A stretch of DNA of 64,000 nt, from the NCBI GenBank assembly GCA_918026815.1, contig CAKJVC010000030.1, positions 682,001-746,000 of the forward strand, read 5' to 3'. A program made the translations under genes and the position numbers. This DNA is from Chalara sp. BL73. Taxonomy: Eukaryota > Ascomycota > Leotiomycetes > Helotiales. This document shows positions 23,729-35,580 of this stretch, piece after piece. Below the pieces are notes generated by a model that worked only from the letters and a program-made list of their open reading frames with translations, ran no database searches and was not told the DNA's origin. Every line of letters begins with the position of its first letter. Positions within the stretch are counted from its first letter, which is position 1.

Positions 23729-25505
23729 TCACACTTCGACGCTCTTCTCTTCTCTATAGTACCCCTCCGTTCTCGCTCTCGCCTCCTCCAAACAATCTTC
23801 GAGCGTGCTCCCCTCTTCTCCAGCCATCCCATCTCTTGGCACAAGCCTAACCTTGAAGTCTCTGGGAATCGCCACCAGAGCACTTTTAAACTGGTTATAA
23901 TCAACATAGTCCGTATTTGGCGGCTCTGTCTCGCTGGCTATGATCCTGTAGCTGCAAATGATGCGGATAAGCGCTGTGTAGAGGAGCCGCGAGGCGATAA
24001 TCTGGCCACTGCAGGCTCGAGAGCCCGCCCCAAAGGAGAAATGTTGGATCCCCGTGGATGGATTTTCTGCAGCCGGATTGAGGGTTCCGTCAGAGGAGAG
24101 CCATCGTTCGGGGTCGAACGTTGAGGCTGTTGGACCGAAATGGTCGGCATCTATTAGAATTTCAGCATGCTTGGAGATGTTTGATTGACGTTCAAGCACT
24201 AACCATGATTAGCAGCTTGAGCATTGATTAGAATCATCGTCTTTGCAGGGATTGTTGCTCCATTCCATTGAACTTCAGTTACCGTCTTCCTCGGTAGACT
24301 CATGGCCGACACAGTGTAGTACCTAGCAGCTTCCTTAACGATGGCATTCACATAAGGAACCTGCTCGTCCTGATAGCTATTCCTCCAAGCATCTCTCACG
24401 TCCGGATAAATGCGCTTGATATCATTGTATGCTTTCTGCTGAAACATTTGTCCCTCCCTTGTAGCCAACGATCCAATACAACTCGTCAATGTGCCAGGAA
24501 TCGTCTCAAACCCTCCGGACACCAGAGAAAGACAAATAGAGCTAACCTCCACACCAGTAAGTTTCGTCTCCTCATCTTTCAAGATCGCTGCCGAGATGCA
24601 AGGTTTATCGGTCCCCTTCTTGATCATGTCCCTTACCTGCTCCAATAACGCGTTCAAATACCTATCCCTCCGATCCCTCAGCTCTCTACTCCGTCGATTC
24701 TTCTCATTATTCGGCCAATACCTGAGAATCGGGATATAATCCTGAAAATTCTCGCTTGCGCTCCTCAATAGCGATATCGCGCTCCCGACCTCCAAGATCT
24801 CCCTCAACATCCCGTCATATACGCTATCCATGCGAATCCCATAACACAGCGTCAGCGTTGTGTTCAGCGCATACCTCTGAATATACCTCCTGATCTCAAC
24901 CTCCGTCCTCCCACCCCCGGAATCCCGCACTAGGTCCCGAACGATGCAATAAGATTCCAAATCAAACATGTCAAAATAATCCCTGATTTTCGCGCGCGAG
25001 AGTGCTTGGCCGGCAGCCTTGCGCTTGTTCTTGCATGACGGAGACCAGGGCGAGCTACCGATGGTGAACCCCTGCGTGCTGCTTATGACGCCGTGGAAGG
25101 TGTAGAGCGTGGGGCGGTCGATGATGGCGGATTGGTGACCGATGAGCATGCGTTTGCAATCCTCAAACGAGTTTACCACCACGGCTCTGGTGTTGCCTAG
25201 ACGAATCTGGAAGATGGAAGTACGGTATTTTCGCCACCAGCGCTCGCAAGCAGTGGCGTGGTCATCGCCGAGCAGGAGCAAGTGGCCGACGATGGGACGG
25301 GCGTCTGGGATTTCAAAGATACCTTTGATATGGGGGATATCAGTGGAGTTTGAGAGCTGGATAGTTGTTAGCTCTTAATTTAAGGACTGACGAAGGGACT
25401 TAAATTGTAGAGTATATAAAAAAGCAGAAGCAGGATCGCTACTACACCAATGGCAATGCTATTGGTCCCGAACGGGAGTTTGTCTTGAAGAGCTAGTAGT
25501 TCCAT
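23729..25505 (-). CDS. Cytochrome P450, CYP504 type (phenylacetate hydroxylase-like)
   Basis: Proposed exons: 25392-25505, 24204-25356 and 23729-24150, giving 562 residues. The first exon supplies a membrane anchor (SIAIGVVAILLLLFYIL). After it come DIPHIKGIFEIPDARPIVGH and LGDDHATACERWWRKY, characteristic of CYP504 proteins. The I-helix reads LVSGGFETIPGTL, the ExxR motif is KEAAR, and the haem loop is FSFGAGSRACSG with its Cys ligand. The 53-bp second intron restores NHDADHFGPTASTFDPERW. The first intron would be only 35 bp, so the N-terminus is less certain than the rest. Known CYP504 members hydroxylate phenylacetate or 3-hydroxyphenylacetate on the way to homogentisate. No homogentisate-pathway gene is nearby, so the substrate is inferred from family only. 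Confidence 0.88.
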
Positions 25506-26228
25506 ATTGTCAGGTGACCTCCAAGCTTCGAGGACTATGATATAGTTCTTGTCTGCACGAATGTGCGGAAGCTTAATCCCATTTCAGACCATCGCCGATG
25601 AGGTACTCATCTGATGGGATGAAGCTATGAGAATAGCTTGAGAAGTATATCTTCATGATCAACCCCCGCAGGATCAGGTTTACTTTAACCCTCTCTGCAT
25701 CCCACCTTCGCAGCCACCCAAAGCAGTAGCTGCATCCTTCACCACACAATTGGTTATCCGGACCTCCCAATGATATCCGTTCGTGGCTCAGAAAGATAAC
25801 GGTAGCCGCTGAGGTATCAATAACTCGACCCTGTCTGTATCACTCCAGATCTGCGATAAATGCAGACATCTGGGACTATCTTTTAACCCTTCGTCAAGTG
25901 CCACAGTAGACGAAGTATGGACTCCTAGTGGCGATGCTGAAAAATATCAGATTGCAAGATGTAATAAGATTTTTATTCTTGTTGGTATATTCAAAGCCCT
26001 AAGTATAAGATGGTCTGGCTGAGAATATTTTGCTTACATGTAAACCACAACTTCAGCGTCGAGAAATGGCAGAAACGTCTAACTCTATATGCGAATTGTA
26101 TCATTACGAGCGTGTAAGCCGTTGTACTATCTTGTATAAAGGTCCGTATCATCGCCATCTATCCAATCCCTATTTTGAGCTCCGTATTTAATTCTATGAT
26201 CATAATCTCTCACCACTCGTTCGCCTCG
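25506..26228. other. Intergenic region, no gene seen
   Basis: This is the 5' flank of the P450 and the 3' flank of the CobW gene, both leftward. No supported frame. Confidence 0.45.
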
Positions 26229-27374
26229 TTATATAATCTTCTCTGCCTTTAATACACCTGTCTGGTCGCCCTCTAACTCTATATAACATCCTCCTTCTAT
26301 CCTCTTCTTCCATTTCGTGCTCTCATATCTGGCCAGTATGATCGTCATCCGTAACACGACGCCGCTACTCGATTCATGTTCGTCGCTCGTCTTCAAAGGA
26401 GTACACGTCCATCTCGAGAACGCCCAGTTCAGTATGTACCTTCCTCCTCCCGTAGCCCCATTGGTAGGAGATATCGACTCGTCTGAAGATGCGATGGGGG
26501 AAGAAGCTGCTAGAACTGCTTTGATGCGATACACCTCATCCTTCGGCGCGGATTTCAGTAATTTTTCTAATTTCTGCGTATTAACCACCGTTCCCTCCTC
26601 ACCCTGCAGCGTAACAGACAACACCTCAACCTCGCTCTGATGTCCCTTCTTCCCATGCGCATGTTCATGTCCATGTTCATGCTTATGTTCATTCTCCTTC
26701 GCTTCCCCTAGACTCCTCGCCAACCCGCCATCAATCCCAAAAATAACACCCATGGGGACCTTTCCCTTATCACTCCTCACCCACGCGACATCGGTCCCCA
26801 AATCACCCAAACGATCCAAACACTCATCCCACCTCCGCTCCCCAACATGCTCCCACTTATTAAAAACCACAAGGTCCATATACTTGGCCTGTATGCGCGC
26901 CGTATAGCTCGTATCCTCATAGCCCGCCCAATTCTCCACGTCAATACAAGTAACCACGCCATCCAGCACGAACCTGCCGTGCGTCTCCCTGCTCAGCCGA
27001 TTAACCTCCATCGCCAGAGTGGCTGGAAACGCGCTGCCAGAGGTCTCCACCACAATCCTATCGATGCTCTTGCCCCCATTCCAATTCTCGTCCCCGTTCT
27101 CAATGCCCTGCCCGGCTAGCTCCCGCAAAGCATCTCCCAACCCACCCACCAAATTACAGCAAATGCAACCGTTCAACAGCTCTCTCGTACCCGCGATAGC
27201 GGACGCGTTCGCGAGCTGGCTATCGACGGCCACGTCGCCGAACTCATTTTTGACGAGCGCGAGCCTGTAGTCTGGGTTCTGGGCTTGGAGCTGGGGTATG
27301 AGGTTTAGAAGGAGGGTGGTCTTGCCGGAACCGAGGAAGCCGGTAATGATAGTGATGGGAATGGGGTTCGTCAT
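26229..27374 (-). CDS. CobW/COG0523 G3E-family GTPase, putative zinc chaperone (ZNG1-like)
   Basis: An intronless 381-residue frame starting at ATG. The N-terminal half has the Walker A loop GFLGSGKTTLL (residues 12-22), the metal-binding motif GCICC (about 69-73) and a Walker B-like DRIVVETSG. VVFNKWEHVG stands in place of NKxD for guanine recognition. A histidine-rich segment with His in nearly every second position (HKHEHGHEHAHGKKGH, about 229-244) lies in the linker. The C-terminal half carries the CobW_C-type region (RYILNWAFSRWTC). Known of the family: GTP-dependent metallochaperones, with eukaryotic ZNG1 delivering zinc to methionine aminopeptidase. The metal for this paralogue is not shown by sequence alone. 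Confidence 0.9.
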   Translation of the reverse strand: MTNPIPITIITGFLGSGKTTLLLNLIPQLQAQNPDYRLALVKNEFGDVAVDSQLANASAIAGTRELLNGCICCNLVGGLGDALRELAGQGIENGDENWNGGKSIDRIVVETSGSAFPATLAMEVNRLSRETHGRFVLDGVVTCIDVENWAGYEDTSYTARIQAKYMDLVVFNKWEHVGERRWDECLDRLGDLGTDVAWVRSDKGKVPMGVIFGIDGGLARSLGEAKENEHKHEHGHEHAHGKKGHQSEVEVLSVTLQGEEGTVVNTQKLEKLLKSAPKDEVYRIKAVLAASSPIASSDESISPTNGATGGGRYILNWAFSRWTCTPLKTSDEHESSSGVVLRMTIILARYESTKWKKRIEGGCYIELEGDQTGVLKAEKII

Positions 27375-28015
27375 TTTCTCGGGTTAGCAAGAAAAGACAA
27401 TATGATGTGAGCGATGCCTCAATGGTAGCTTGAGATTGCGGGGAGCGTTCGTGTGATGGAGGGGTTGGAAAAATCTAGGTGATGTCGCACCTTATCGGGC
27501 TTTGTTTCAGGGGTACTTATCGGATGACCCCGCTATCAAATTGGCTCCCAAAATCAGCGATCACATCCCTAGCATGAAGACAAGGAATGAGGAAGTCGTT
27601 GAAATAAGGTTGTCGCAGATTTACATATTGTGTCTCATCTTCATTCCATAACGATATCACTCTTCACGTCATCTCAAGAATACAAGATCAGAAATGTTAT
27701 AGTCTAAGAGTCTCATTCCTTTGAAATCGTAACGACCATTGGCGGGCATAACCTTCTATAACCCTAAAATAGTACACATCCGAAGAGAAAGTCATCAAAT
27801 CCGTATTCCCTTAGTAATGTACAACTCAACGCTTGATTTTTTATGCACTAATCCCGCCGTCCCTAGAAGAATGTATGTAGAATCGAAAAGTGAACCTCAT
27901 ATCCGAAAAATGGCGCACGCGCCGACAGCTTGCCCTTAAGATAAGTCTGTCCAAGAAGTGAAAGATAGGTATCCTCCTAGATCGATTGTCTTTGCACAGA
28001 AATAGGCTAAGATTC
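27375..28015. other. Intergenic region, no gene seen
   Basis: This is the 5' flank of the CobW gene and the 3' flank of the WSC gene. No supported frame; the 66-codon frame at 27739 has no recognisable content. Confidence 0.45.
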
Positions 28016-29951
28016 TCATTGTGAGAGGCGGCGCAGATGCTTGTGAATGTGCCGGCCTGACAACGATCGCTTTGCGTTTGGTGCCTTGCTATAGACGCTC
28101 AGTGTCAAACTTCCTCCACAGGTTTCCTTGTTGTCACCCTCGCATAGGATGTTACACTTGCTCTCCTCTACCGAAGTGCTGCCACTCAAAGCATTACCAC
28201 AGAAGCACTGTCCACCATACTCGGTTCCGGCCATACTGAAACCCTTGGAGTCGCAATAGGCAACACATTTGGTGTTGGTGACTTGCCTGTGACCAATGTT
28301 GGCGAACTTAATGCCTGAAAGGACACGATCCTTTGAGTCAGAAAAGCAGCCATGGTATGACCAACCAGCGGTGCTAACAGAGTCACCACTCGCCGTTGCT
28401 GCTGGGAGTGGCGCGGTGACAGTAGTCCAGACAACAGTAGTCTCCGAGACATAGGATGTGACGAGAGTGTTGGAACCACCTCCAATGGGTGCATTGGTAG
28501 GAGCAGGAACAGCATTTGCTACGGTGGTAACTGCAGTATTACTTGGCTTAGGCACAAAAATACCACCAGGGGGATAAGAGGATGGCTGAGCTGCATCAGG
28601 CTCTTCAGATTCAACTGGTGTTTCTGGCGAAGTAGGGGTGTCGACAGGAGCAGTAGGTGACTGAGCTGGTGCTGCAGAGGTTGCAGGGTTAGGTGCGACA
28701 GGTGCAGCCGAGGTTTGAGGCTTGGATGGGGTTGCAGGAGCTGCGTTAACTCCCCAGGTTCCAAGAGCAACGTTGCCGGGCAAAGTGTTCATAACACCAA
28801 CGATAGTATCCTTAATCTCAGGTTCGATGTTGCAAGAAGTGGAAGGGTCATTTAGTCCACCAATCAATCCGGGACATTTGTCCATACCAGAAGAACCAGC
28901 ATCACAATTATCAATAATCTGTTGGAGAGTAGCCTCATCCCAACCAGAAACCTATTAAGATTAGCTGAGGGATCTTGAAGATTTCGAAATATGACTTACA
29001 AAATCAGCGTGGAGACTGTAACCGGTTGGGTCACCATTGGAAAGGACGAATGGTTGGCTTCCTTGTCCTTGAGTCCATTGGTCGGCGAACTTGGGGGTGT
29101 TCCAGTAGAGCTCATAGAACAAATGAGGAACGTGGATCCAACCTTGAGGGCAATTTCCATGGGTTGGGAAGGCCATATTGTTCTTGTAATTGGTGAGACC
29201 GGCAGCAGGGTTATAGCAGGATGGGAAGTGGATATCGGCTCGAAGAGGGGAAGCATATCCATCGCAGTTCTTATCTGGGAAACCAACGCCTGAGCCCTTG
29301 TTTCCTGGATCTTGGATCCCCACCCCATGAAGACCGTCAGAGTTAGCAGGGTACAATGGAGTGTTATCGTTGGATCGTGGGCAGGTCCATTGAACCGGTT
29401 GTGGCGTGCCATCAGCGAGATCGATGATTTGCCTACCGCCAGTCGCTGGTGGTGTACGAAGAGTTGCGTCACCAACAAGGATCTGAAGTCCTGGTGGGAA
29501 AGCTTGAATCTTGTCATCAGTGGCATCAAAGCTGGATCAGTTGTTAGGCCGGGGTTGCTTGAGAAGACGGACAGATATAGTGGACTCACAAGTAGTACAC
29601 GTTCATATAGAAGAGCTCTACATCCTTGAAAGTACCATCCTTAGCCTGGAAATACAATTTCGGAGCCCAATAGGCGCTCAAATCATTCTTAACAAGGGAT
29701 GAGGTACAAGTTGACTGCTTTAGAAGCTGATCGGGCGAACTGAGGTTGATGGAGAAGGCATTGCCTCCTTGGATGGTGTGAACATGGCCGGCTCTGGTTC
29801 CAGGGTTGACGATGGGATCCATCGCTCCTTCAACCAGAGGACCGTTTCCATAAAAACGATTGACAGCGAAGGTACGCTTGGTGCTGGAGTATGCGACAGC
29901 TGCGTTTGCGAAGGCCAAAATGGCAGCAGCCGTGGCAAGGGTGAATTGCAT
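28016..29951 (-). CDS. Secreted DUF1996 protein with C-terminal WSC domain
   Basis: Three exons: 29590-29951, 29000-29531 and 28016-28951, giving 609 residues. The first 20 residues (MQFTLATAAAILAFANAAVA) are a clear signal peptide. DUF1996 follows: NRFYGNGPLVEGAMDPIVNPG, HVHTIQGG and the spliced QIIDLADG, NCDGYASPLRADIHFPSC and FPTHGNCPQGW segments. A Pro/Ala/Thr-rich linker (about 335-480) resembles an O-glycosylated stalk. The last 100 residues form a WSC domain with WSYHGCFSDSKDRVLSG, the cysteines in YCDSKGFSMAGTEYGGQCFCG, and CNILCEGDNKETCGG. Known: WSC domains are thought to bind cell-wall carbohydrate; DUF1996 proteins are common in fungal secretomes without settled function. No GPI signal or transmembrane segment follows the WSC domain. 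Confidence 0.92.
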
Positions 29952-30787
29952 GATGAACGAAGTTGTTGATAAAAGTCTGCTCTATACCTGCGAGGATGTT
30001 GAACGGAAGATATCTCCTGGATTGTCTGTTTTGTGGGGGGAAAGATGTGTTGCTGCTGACTGATATGCCGTCGAGGCTGAATCACTTTTCTTGATGAATG
30101 ATGGGAGGGGAAAACACACAAATCAATTGAGTGAGAAGTTGGGTATTGTTGGCTGTGTGGGTGAAAAAGAAGGGATAATCTGTATCAACAGATTGAAAGG
30201 AATGGACGCAGCAGCAAGCACAAAAAGGAGCGTGTGGTAGCAAAATTCACGGGAGGAGAATCGTAGGCGGAGAAGAGAGGAAAAGGAACGGAAAGAACGA
30301 ATGGATGGTGTTTCCTTATATGAATCTGAACAAGTGAGGCAGGCACTGTACAATCGTTCCTTCCCCCTGCAGATGATGTGCGACCAAGAAACAAAAAATG
30401 GGTCCATGATGTTCCTGGTTATGATTGTTCCGCTTATCCTAGCCTTGCTTTAGCTCGCATTAGCGTCTTTTTACAATAGTAGCTGCCAACCGCACTAGTT
30501 CAGCCGGAGGGGCTAATCAGGGCGGTAGTGTGGTTTAAAGATGCACACACATCATGCATCAGCAGCGAAAAGAAGGAACAGAGGATGTGGAAATTGGTGG
30601 TGGTGATGGTGGCATGCAGAGCACAGCACCAAAAGGAAACAGCCAATTCAGATTCACAAATGACCTGATTAGGGTGAATACAGTTCCCCTTCCCTTTTCG
30701 TGTTTCTGAACACTAACTAACCTTATCTGCTGTTCTCATGATTTGTTTTTCCCGTGCTTTGACAGGACGGCTCACATGTCCAAGGGA

Positions 30788-30804
30788 TGTGTGTGTGTGT
30801 GTGT
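30788..30804. repeat. TG dinucleotide microsatellite
   Basis: About 8.5 uninterrupted TG units. It is short and not associated with a gene. Confidence 0.85.
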
Positions 30805-31321
30805 CCACTTACTTCATGAATAACATTTTGCCACCAAATCATTGGCAAAGCAGACAACACAAACCGTCTCTGGACTGCAATCATGGCCTGGCCAGGAAAG
30901 TGGGAAATTGTAGCGTCCTCCTGTCGTTTGGTTAGGTGTGTTATCTAGTGATTGGTACCTTGCAGGCCGAGCGGCGGGTAAGACCCGAATATTCAGGGGC
31001 TTGCCGAATCATGATCCACTTTTATTAGCCTGTTCTGCCGTCCATACTCCCACCGGGGCTTTTTTTGGGGTTATTTTTTACCTATTTTGATGATTTACCA
31101 ACAAGGGCAAGGGGGCCGCCCGAGGATCATCCATCCCCGAGCGATTTCTTTTTTCTGCTAGCAAAGACACTGCAGAGCGGAAAAAAGGTCGGACCGCCCG
31201 TTTCGAAACACGTTTCCTTGCCTCCCATCCAGTCGGACAGATCCGGATGCCCCACTCCATGTACGTGATTTAAATATACGTTTCAGGTGCTGCATCTTAT
31301 CGATACTATCCCGCAGGACCA

Positions 31322-31340
31322 GTACAGTACTGTACAGTAC
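31322..31340. repeat. Overlapping perfect palindromes built on GTAC
   Basis: GTACAGTACTGTAC (31322-31335) and GTACTGTACAGTAC (31327-31340) are each perfect inverted repeats and overlap. The segment could extrude as a hairpin or be a symmetric protein site; no adjacent gene gives a clue. Confidence 0.7.
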
Positions 31341-32957
31341 TACTCTAGATCAGGGGTCCTTATCTTGCTTTTGGCTTGAGGATTAAAAGCTGAGCGCATA
31401 CAAACGAAACAATTTGAGTTCAACCTTCCCGAATAGACCTCTCTGAAAGTTAGGGACGTCTTATTTCTGTTGTAATGCCATGAATGATACAGTACCAGAT
31501 GAAGACATTTCGACACTGCAGGTGGAGGAACAACATCTATATTAGTGGCTAAGACAAACGAAGGTTAAAAATGTTGTCGGCGCTGCCATCATCGCCCAAA
31601 ACAGGTGTTGGCTTGTACTGGAAAGAAAGTGATGACTGCAGCCAACCCACGCCAACCACAAATGCTCATTCTTTTACCAACGCCGCCCACCCATCTATCT
31701 ATACCACACAAATACGACCCTGCGCCTCAAAATATCACTGACATGCATTTCTGTACCCTCTTCTCATCCATGGGACAGATACACATTTCTCTCCCCAATA
31801 CCAGGATACAGTATACAACCATAGTGGTGGGGTGTATGATTGGAAGGATTAGGCCCCCCGTCCCAAGCTCCTCTCTCATCTTCCTCCCCAAACAGTGCAA
31901 TTTTAACAAAATGCCACCGCTATTAAGAAAATTGGTCATCAGGCAGAGAACCGGAAGGAATCACAGCATCCCTTGAAACCGAGCCGAAAATTAGAAAATC
32001 TTACCTGATGATGAACATGTCGCACCACTTTTCTCTGCATGAGTTTTCCGATCCGACAGGAGCCCGGCTTCTAGATTTCATGATCGTCCACGCCAGTGTG
32101 CTCAATCACTGCAATAGATGGCTTCATAAGGTCTTACTTAAAAGGCGGCCTCAGCCCAACTTGAGAAAAGAACCACAACAAATACCGCTGTGGAGAGCCT
32201 TTGTTGGGATACAGTTGGCGAACGCGCTGTCAGAGTTTTAATCGCGCAGTGGCTAATGTTCCACCAAGGTAATCCTGACTGTAAGCTCTGTAACTACTAT
32301 CTGGGCTACTAACAGTGCGCTGCCGACAACGAATCGTGATACGACATATGGCATCCATAACGGCAACATACTTTGATCATAAGGTCTGAGTCAAGACTGC
32401 CTAAATTTCTAGACAGTGTTTAGCAGGAAAATTTCCTATTTGGCGCCTCACAAGAATATGAAGTGGTGGCATCAAGAACTTAGTACCTGTGAACATGACT
32501 CCTGAAAGCCTCAGCGAGCACCACGAAATGCAATGTGTCATCGGACGAACATATTATGTTTAATTCCAGAGAATTGAATTCTGATTACGTTGAACGGACA
32601 GTGCCGCTGATCTCTATTCTTTTCATTCATGAAATCCGCTGAATCCACTTCTTAATTTCTCCACGGCGATTGGCTGCCCTTGGGAAGAAGCGTTACCAGC
32701 AATCAGGGGACCTACAGCCGTTGGTACCAGTAAGATACAATCTTTCATTCGCTGCAAAATACCGGATGCCAACTGAATCTTCCCGCACTCAAGATCTCAC
32801 AAAGGAGAACCAACAGCATTGCATGAGATCGGAAGACAGCGACACGCTTTCTGAGATTCGTTTGGTGATGGTGAGGAAATGGGATTGATAGGCTCTCAGC
32901 TTCCACCATCTCCAGCCATCCCGCCGAGGCCGGCACTCTCAACCAGCGATGCTCTTT

Positions 32958-32988
32958 CAGTCTATCCAGTCTATCCAGTCTATCCAGT
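32958..32988. repeat. Three tandem copies of a 9-bp unit
   Basis: The unit TCTATCCAG is repeated three times in a row. It is a simple tandem repeat with no associated gene. Confidence 0.85.
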
Positions 32989-33924
32989 TGGGTTATGGCT
33001 TAAAGCACACATACAGGTACTGCGTGAATTTCAGCATAAAAGGACTTGATGGGGCATGATGCTTTGGCGCTGGCGATGTTACATTGCGGCTCGTTGTCAA
33101 GCGCTTAGCTGGACGACTACCGAAGATCACATCACCAGGTTTTGTTCTTCGAGACTTGTCCCAAGAAATAGTCCCGCTCTCGTGAATAATTATCTCCTTG
33201 AAGCGCCAGAAGGGCCAACTACCGCTAGAGGTTCTACTTTCACCTGCGAAGCGCCAATGATCGAAACCATCATTGATCACGAAGACCTCTACATGTGTGC
33301 CTTTCAACACTGTACAGCGACAACTCTCGCACACACTAGCGTGATGAGCGCATTCAATACCATGATCTATATACAGCATGTTATTGATAACGTTTCTTCT
33401 CCCTTAATAGTTAAACCTTGGCATGAGCGATGGTCAGGATGATCTAGAAGCAGTTCTCCAAATCGACTTGCACTCCTAGCACTGTGACATGAAAGAGACA
33501 ACCTAGCCCACAGGCCTAGGGTCAAAAGACGAATTTCCAGACATTACATGCATATCTCAGCTTATATTCTTCCTAGTCATAAAGTAGAAACAATGGAAAC
33601 CAAGGTTCTTCACCGGAAATAACCATTTCATCCATCGCTATTTTCATGTTCGAGGCCCATTGAGCTCTAGCCTGCTGCCGATCTTCCGTAGTTTATGCCA
33701 TCAGATCCACGCCAGGGTTTGACGTCATGTGGGGGAACCAGCTCCCAGCCTGTTTCCAAACAACCTCACATATAAACCGCAAAAAAAATCTCCCTTGTTA
33801 ATCATATTCAATCAGTTATCCGCCCAAATAATTAGTCCTTCCCGTAATAGCCTCAAAACTTTAAAAGCACGGCGCCTTTAAACATCAACCAAAACATTCT
33901 TCGGGGATAAAAATAACAACAATA

Positions 33925-34543
33925 ATGTCCCACCAACCCTCGCAGCTCGAGCAAGCAACCGCCAAAGCTTCCGAGGCGTACGAGGCCGTGAGCAATAAAT
34001 TGACGCAGGCGGAGAGGAAGGGTGATGGGGACTATGATGCGGATCGGGACCCCGCAAATTTCGGGTATGATACCGGCGGGAATAAGGTGAGGAAGGGAGG
34101 GCTGAAGGAGCAATTGGATGATAAGGCTGTTGGGGCGTCGAGCCAGCGGAAGGAGGAGACGCTCGTGGAGAAAGGTAAGGGTTCTCTCTCTCTTTATTTT
34201 TTATTTTTTTCATTTTTTTTTTCATTGTGGATGCTCTAGGAATAGGAAGTTGAAGCGGGAGTATGCTGAGAGGTTTCTGTTTGTTTTTCGATTCCGGGTG
34301 AAAGGAGGGGGGGAGGGGGTTGGAAGGTTTGGGGCCGGAGGCTGACATTGCGCAGTGAAGTCTTATATCCCTGGCCTGTCTCCCTCCACCCCGGCGGAAA
34401 CACGGAGCGAGGAGGCGAAAGCGGCCCCGGACGTGCCGCCGGTCAGACCGGATCACGATGTCCAGGTCGAGGAGTTCTTGAGGGGCCAGTATCACAGTAG
34501 GAGCGGCGATGGCATGCCTGACCCGCTGGAGAAGAATAAGTAG
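33925..34543 (+). CDS. Small hydrophilic, charged protein, 145 residues
   Basis: Two exons: 33925-34174 and 34356-34543. The intron is 181 bp with a T-rich interior, and the frame closes across it (EK then VKSYIPGLSPSTPAE). The product is very polar: SQLEQATAKASEAYEAVSNK forms an amphipathic start, followed by a Gly/Asp/Lys-rich middle and an acidic Pro-rich tail. It has no signal peptide or membrane segment. The composition recalls LEA-like or stress-induced hydrophilins, but this is an impression, not a family match. The start ATG is the first in frame. Codon use is GC-rich compared with the surrounding AT-rich DNA, which supports it being a real gene. Confidence 0.7.
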
Positions 34544-34956
34544 GCGAGAGTGCCGGGTGTTGAAGGAGGTGCAACATGTATGATAATCGGTGTTTTTGAC
34601 AGGTAGGTATTTTGGGAAAGGAAAGGAAAATAGGGGAGTTGTATATTTTGAGCTTCAGGCCGATATTCGAAAGGGGAGTCTCAAGGTGTGAGAATGGGTT
34701 GCCGATTCGATTGTTTAAGAGATGGAGCGTCACCGAATTGTACTGTAGTGCAAAGTCCATGTTGAAGGCTTAAATATATCGGGGTGATGGAAAGGCACGA
34801 GTGCATGAAGAATAGACTATCTACTTCAGGTTGACATATCATGGGTGAACTAGTTCACTTTGTAGAGTTGAAAGTTCCATGTTTATCTTGAGAATCTCAG
34901 TCTGCTATCCCATGCCAGATTACAAGAAGTTCGCAGTGGTGACAATGAATTAAACC

Positions 34957-35580
34957 TCAAGTGCATGCTTCCTCCTCCTCCTCTGCTCTAGCAGTATCTT
35001 CCTTTTCAATCCAGCGCTCCCTTCGCCGGGGCACTTTCATGGTAACGGCCATATAGTCTTGATATCGAAATTTGTAATTCACAAACGTTCTCCCCTGAAA
35101 CTCGCCATGTGATCCACTACAACAGCTTAGCTTCATCCTTTGTTAGATTCAAAGAGTTGATAATAAAGAGAGACCCTGCTTCGCTTGCTCCTCAACGTGC
35201 TTCATTTCCCGGGCGGAGATTGTAGAGGCTCTTTGCTTACGATCTTTTCTGTTCATGAGCATGATTAAGACTTCGGAATATAGTGCTTTTTGAAGGATGG
35301 AGCAGAGGTCAAGAGCAACAGCGCATGTCTTACTATCGCGGACGATGGAGTTAGGGCTTAGAGCTTTTACGATAAGGGGCCTGGGCCTGATCGATTTCAT
35401 CTTGATACTTAGAGGCATCGGATGTCTCCCTACAACTAGGCATGGAATTACAAGGGAGGAACCTATGCTTGGAGATAACTAATTCCAATTCTGGCTCAGA
35501 TTTTGGGAGCAGCTTTTCAATGATGGGATGAATCTCCCGCTTGACTTCATTGCCAAATCCTTCCTTACTTTCATGTTAAG
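34957..35580 (-). pseudogene. Unassigned decayed coding sequence
   Basis: On the minus strand three protein-like segments follow each other in different frames. The first includes EVKREIHPIIEKLLPKSEPE. The second includes LCSILQKALYSEVLIMLMN and STISAREMKHVEEQAKQG. The third includes FVNYKFRYQDYMAVTMKVP and ends with an acidic tail at a TGA. Segment 3 is preceded by a plausible acceptor (TTGTAG) with a CTAAG branch-like site, but I could not find a donor that joins it in frame to segment 2. It may be a frameshifted pseudogene, or a real multi-exon gene I cannot assemble. Further weak coding-like sequence extends upstream to about 35880. No family was recognised. Confidence 0.4.

Larger units (their letters stand above)
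29952..33924. other. Gene-poor stretch, 4 kb
   Basis: The 5' side is the promoter/5' UTR of the WSC gene, pyrimidine-rich on its own strand. Beyond that are only scattered frames (for example 31605-31976 and 32993-33379) overlapping on both strands without recognisable domains. Small simple repeats are listed separately. I see no gene, RNA gene or transposon. Confidence 0.45.

Noticed and set aside
29952..33924. Search for tRNA genes, transposon ends or a hidden gene
   Set aside because: No cloverleaf-like A/B box pair, terminal inverted repeats or conserved protein were found by eye.
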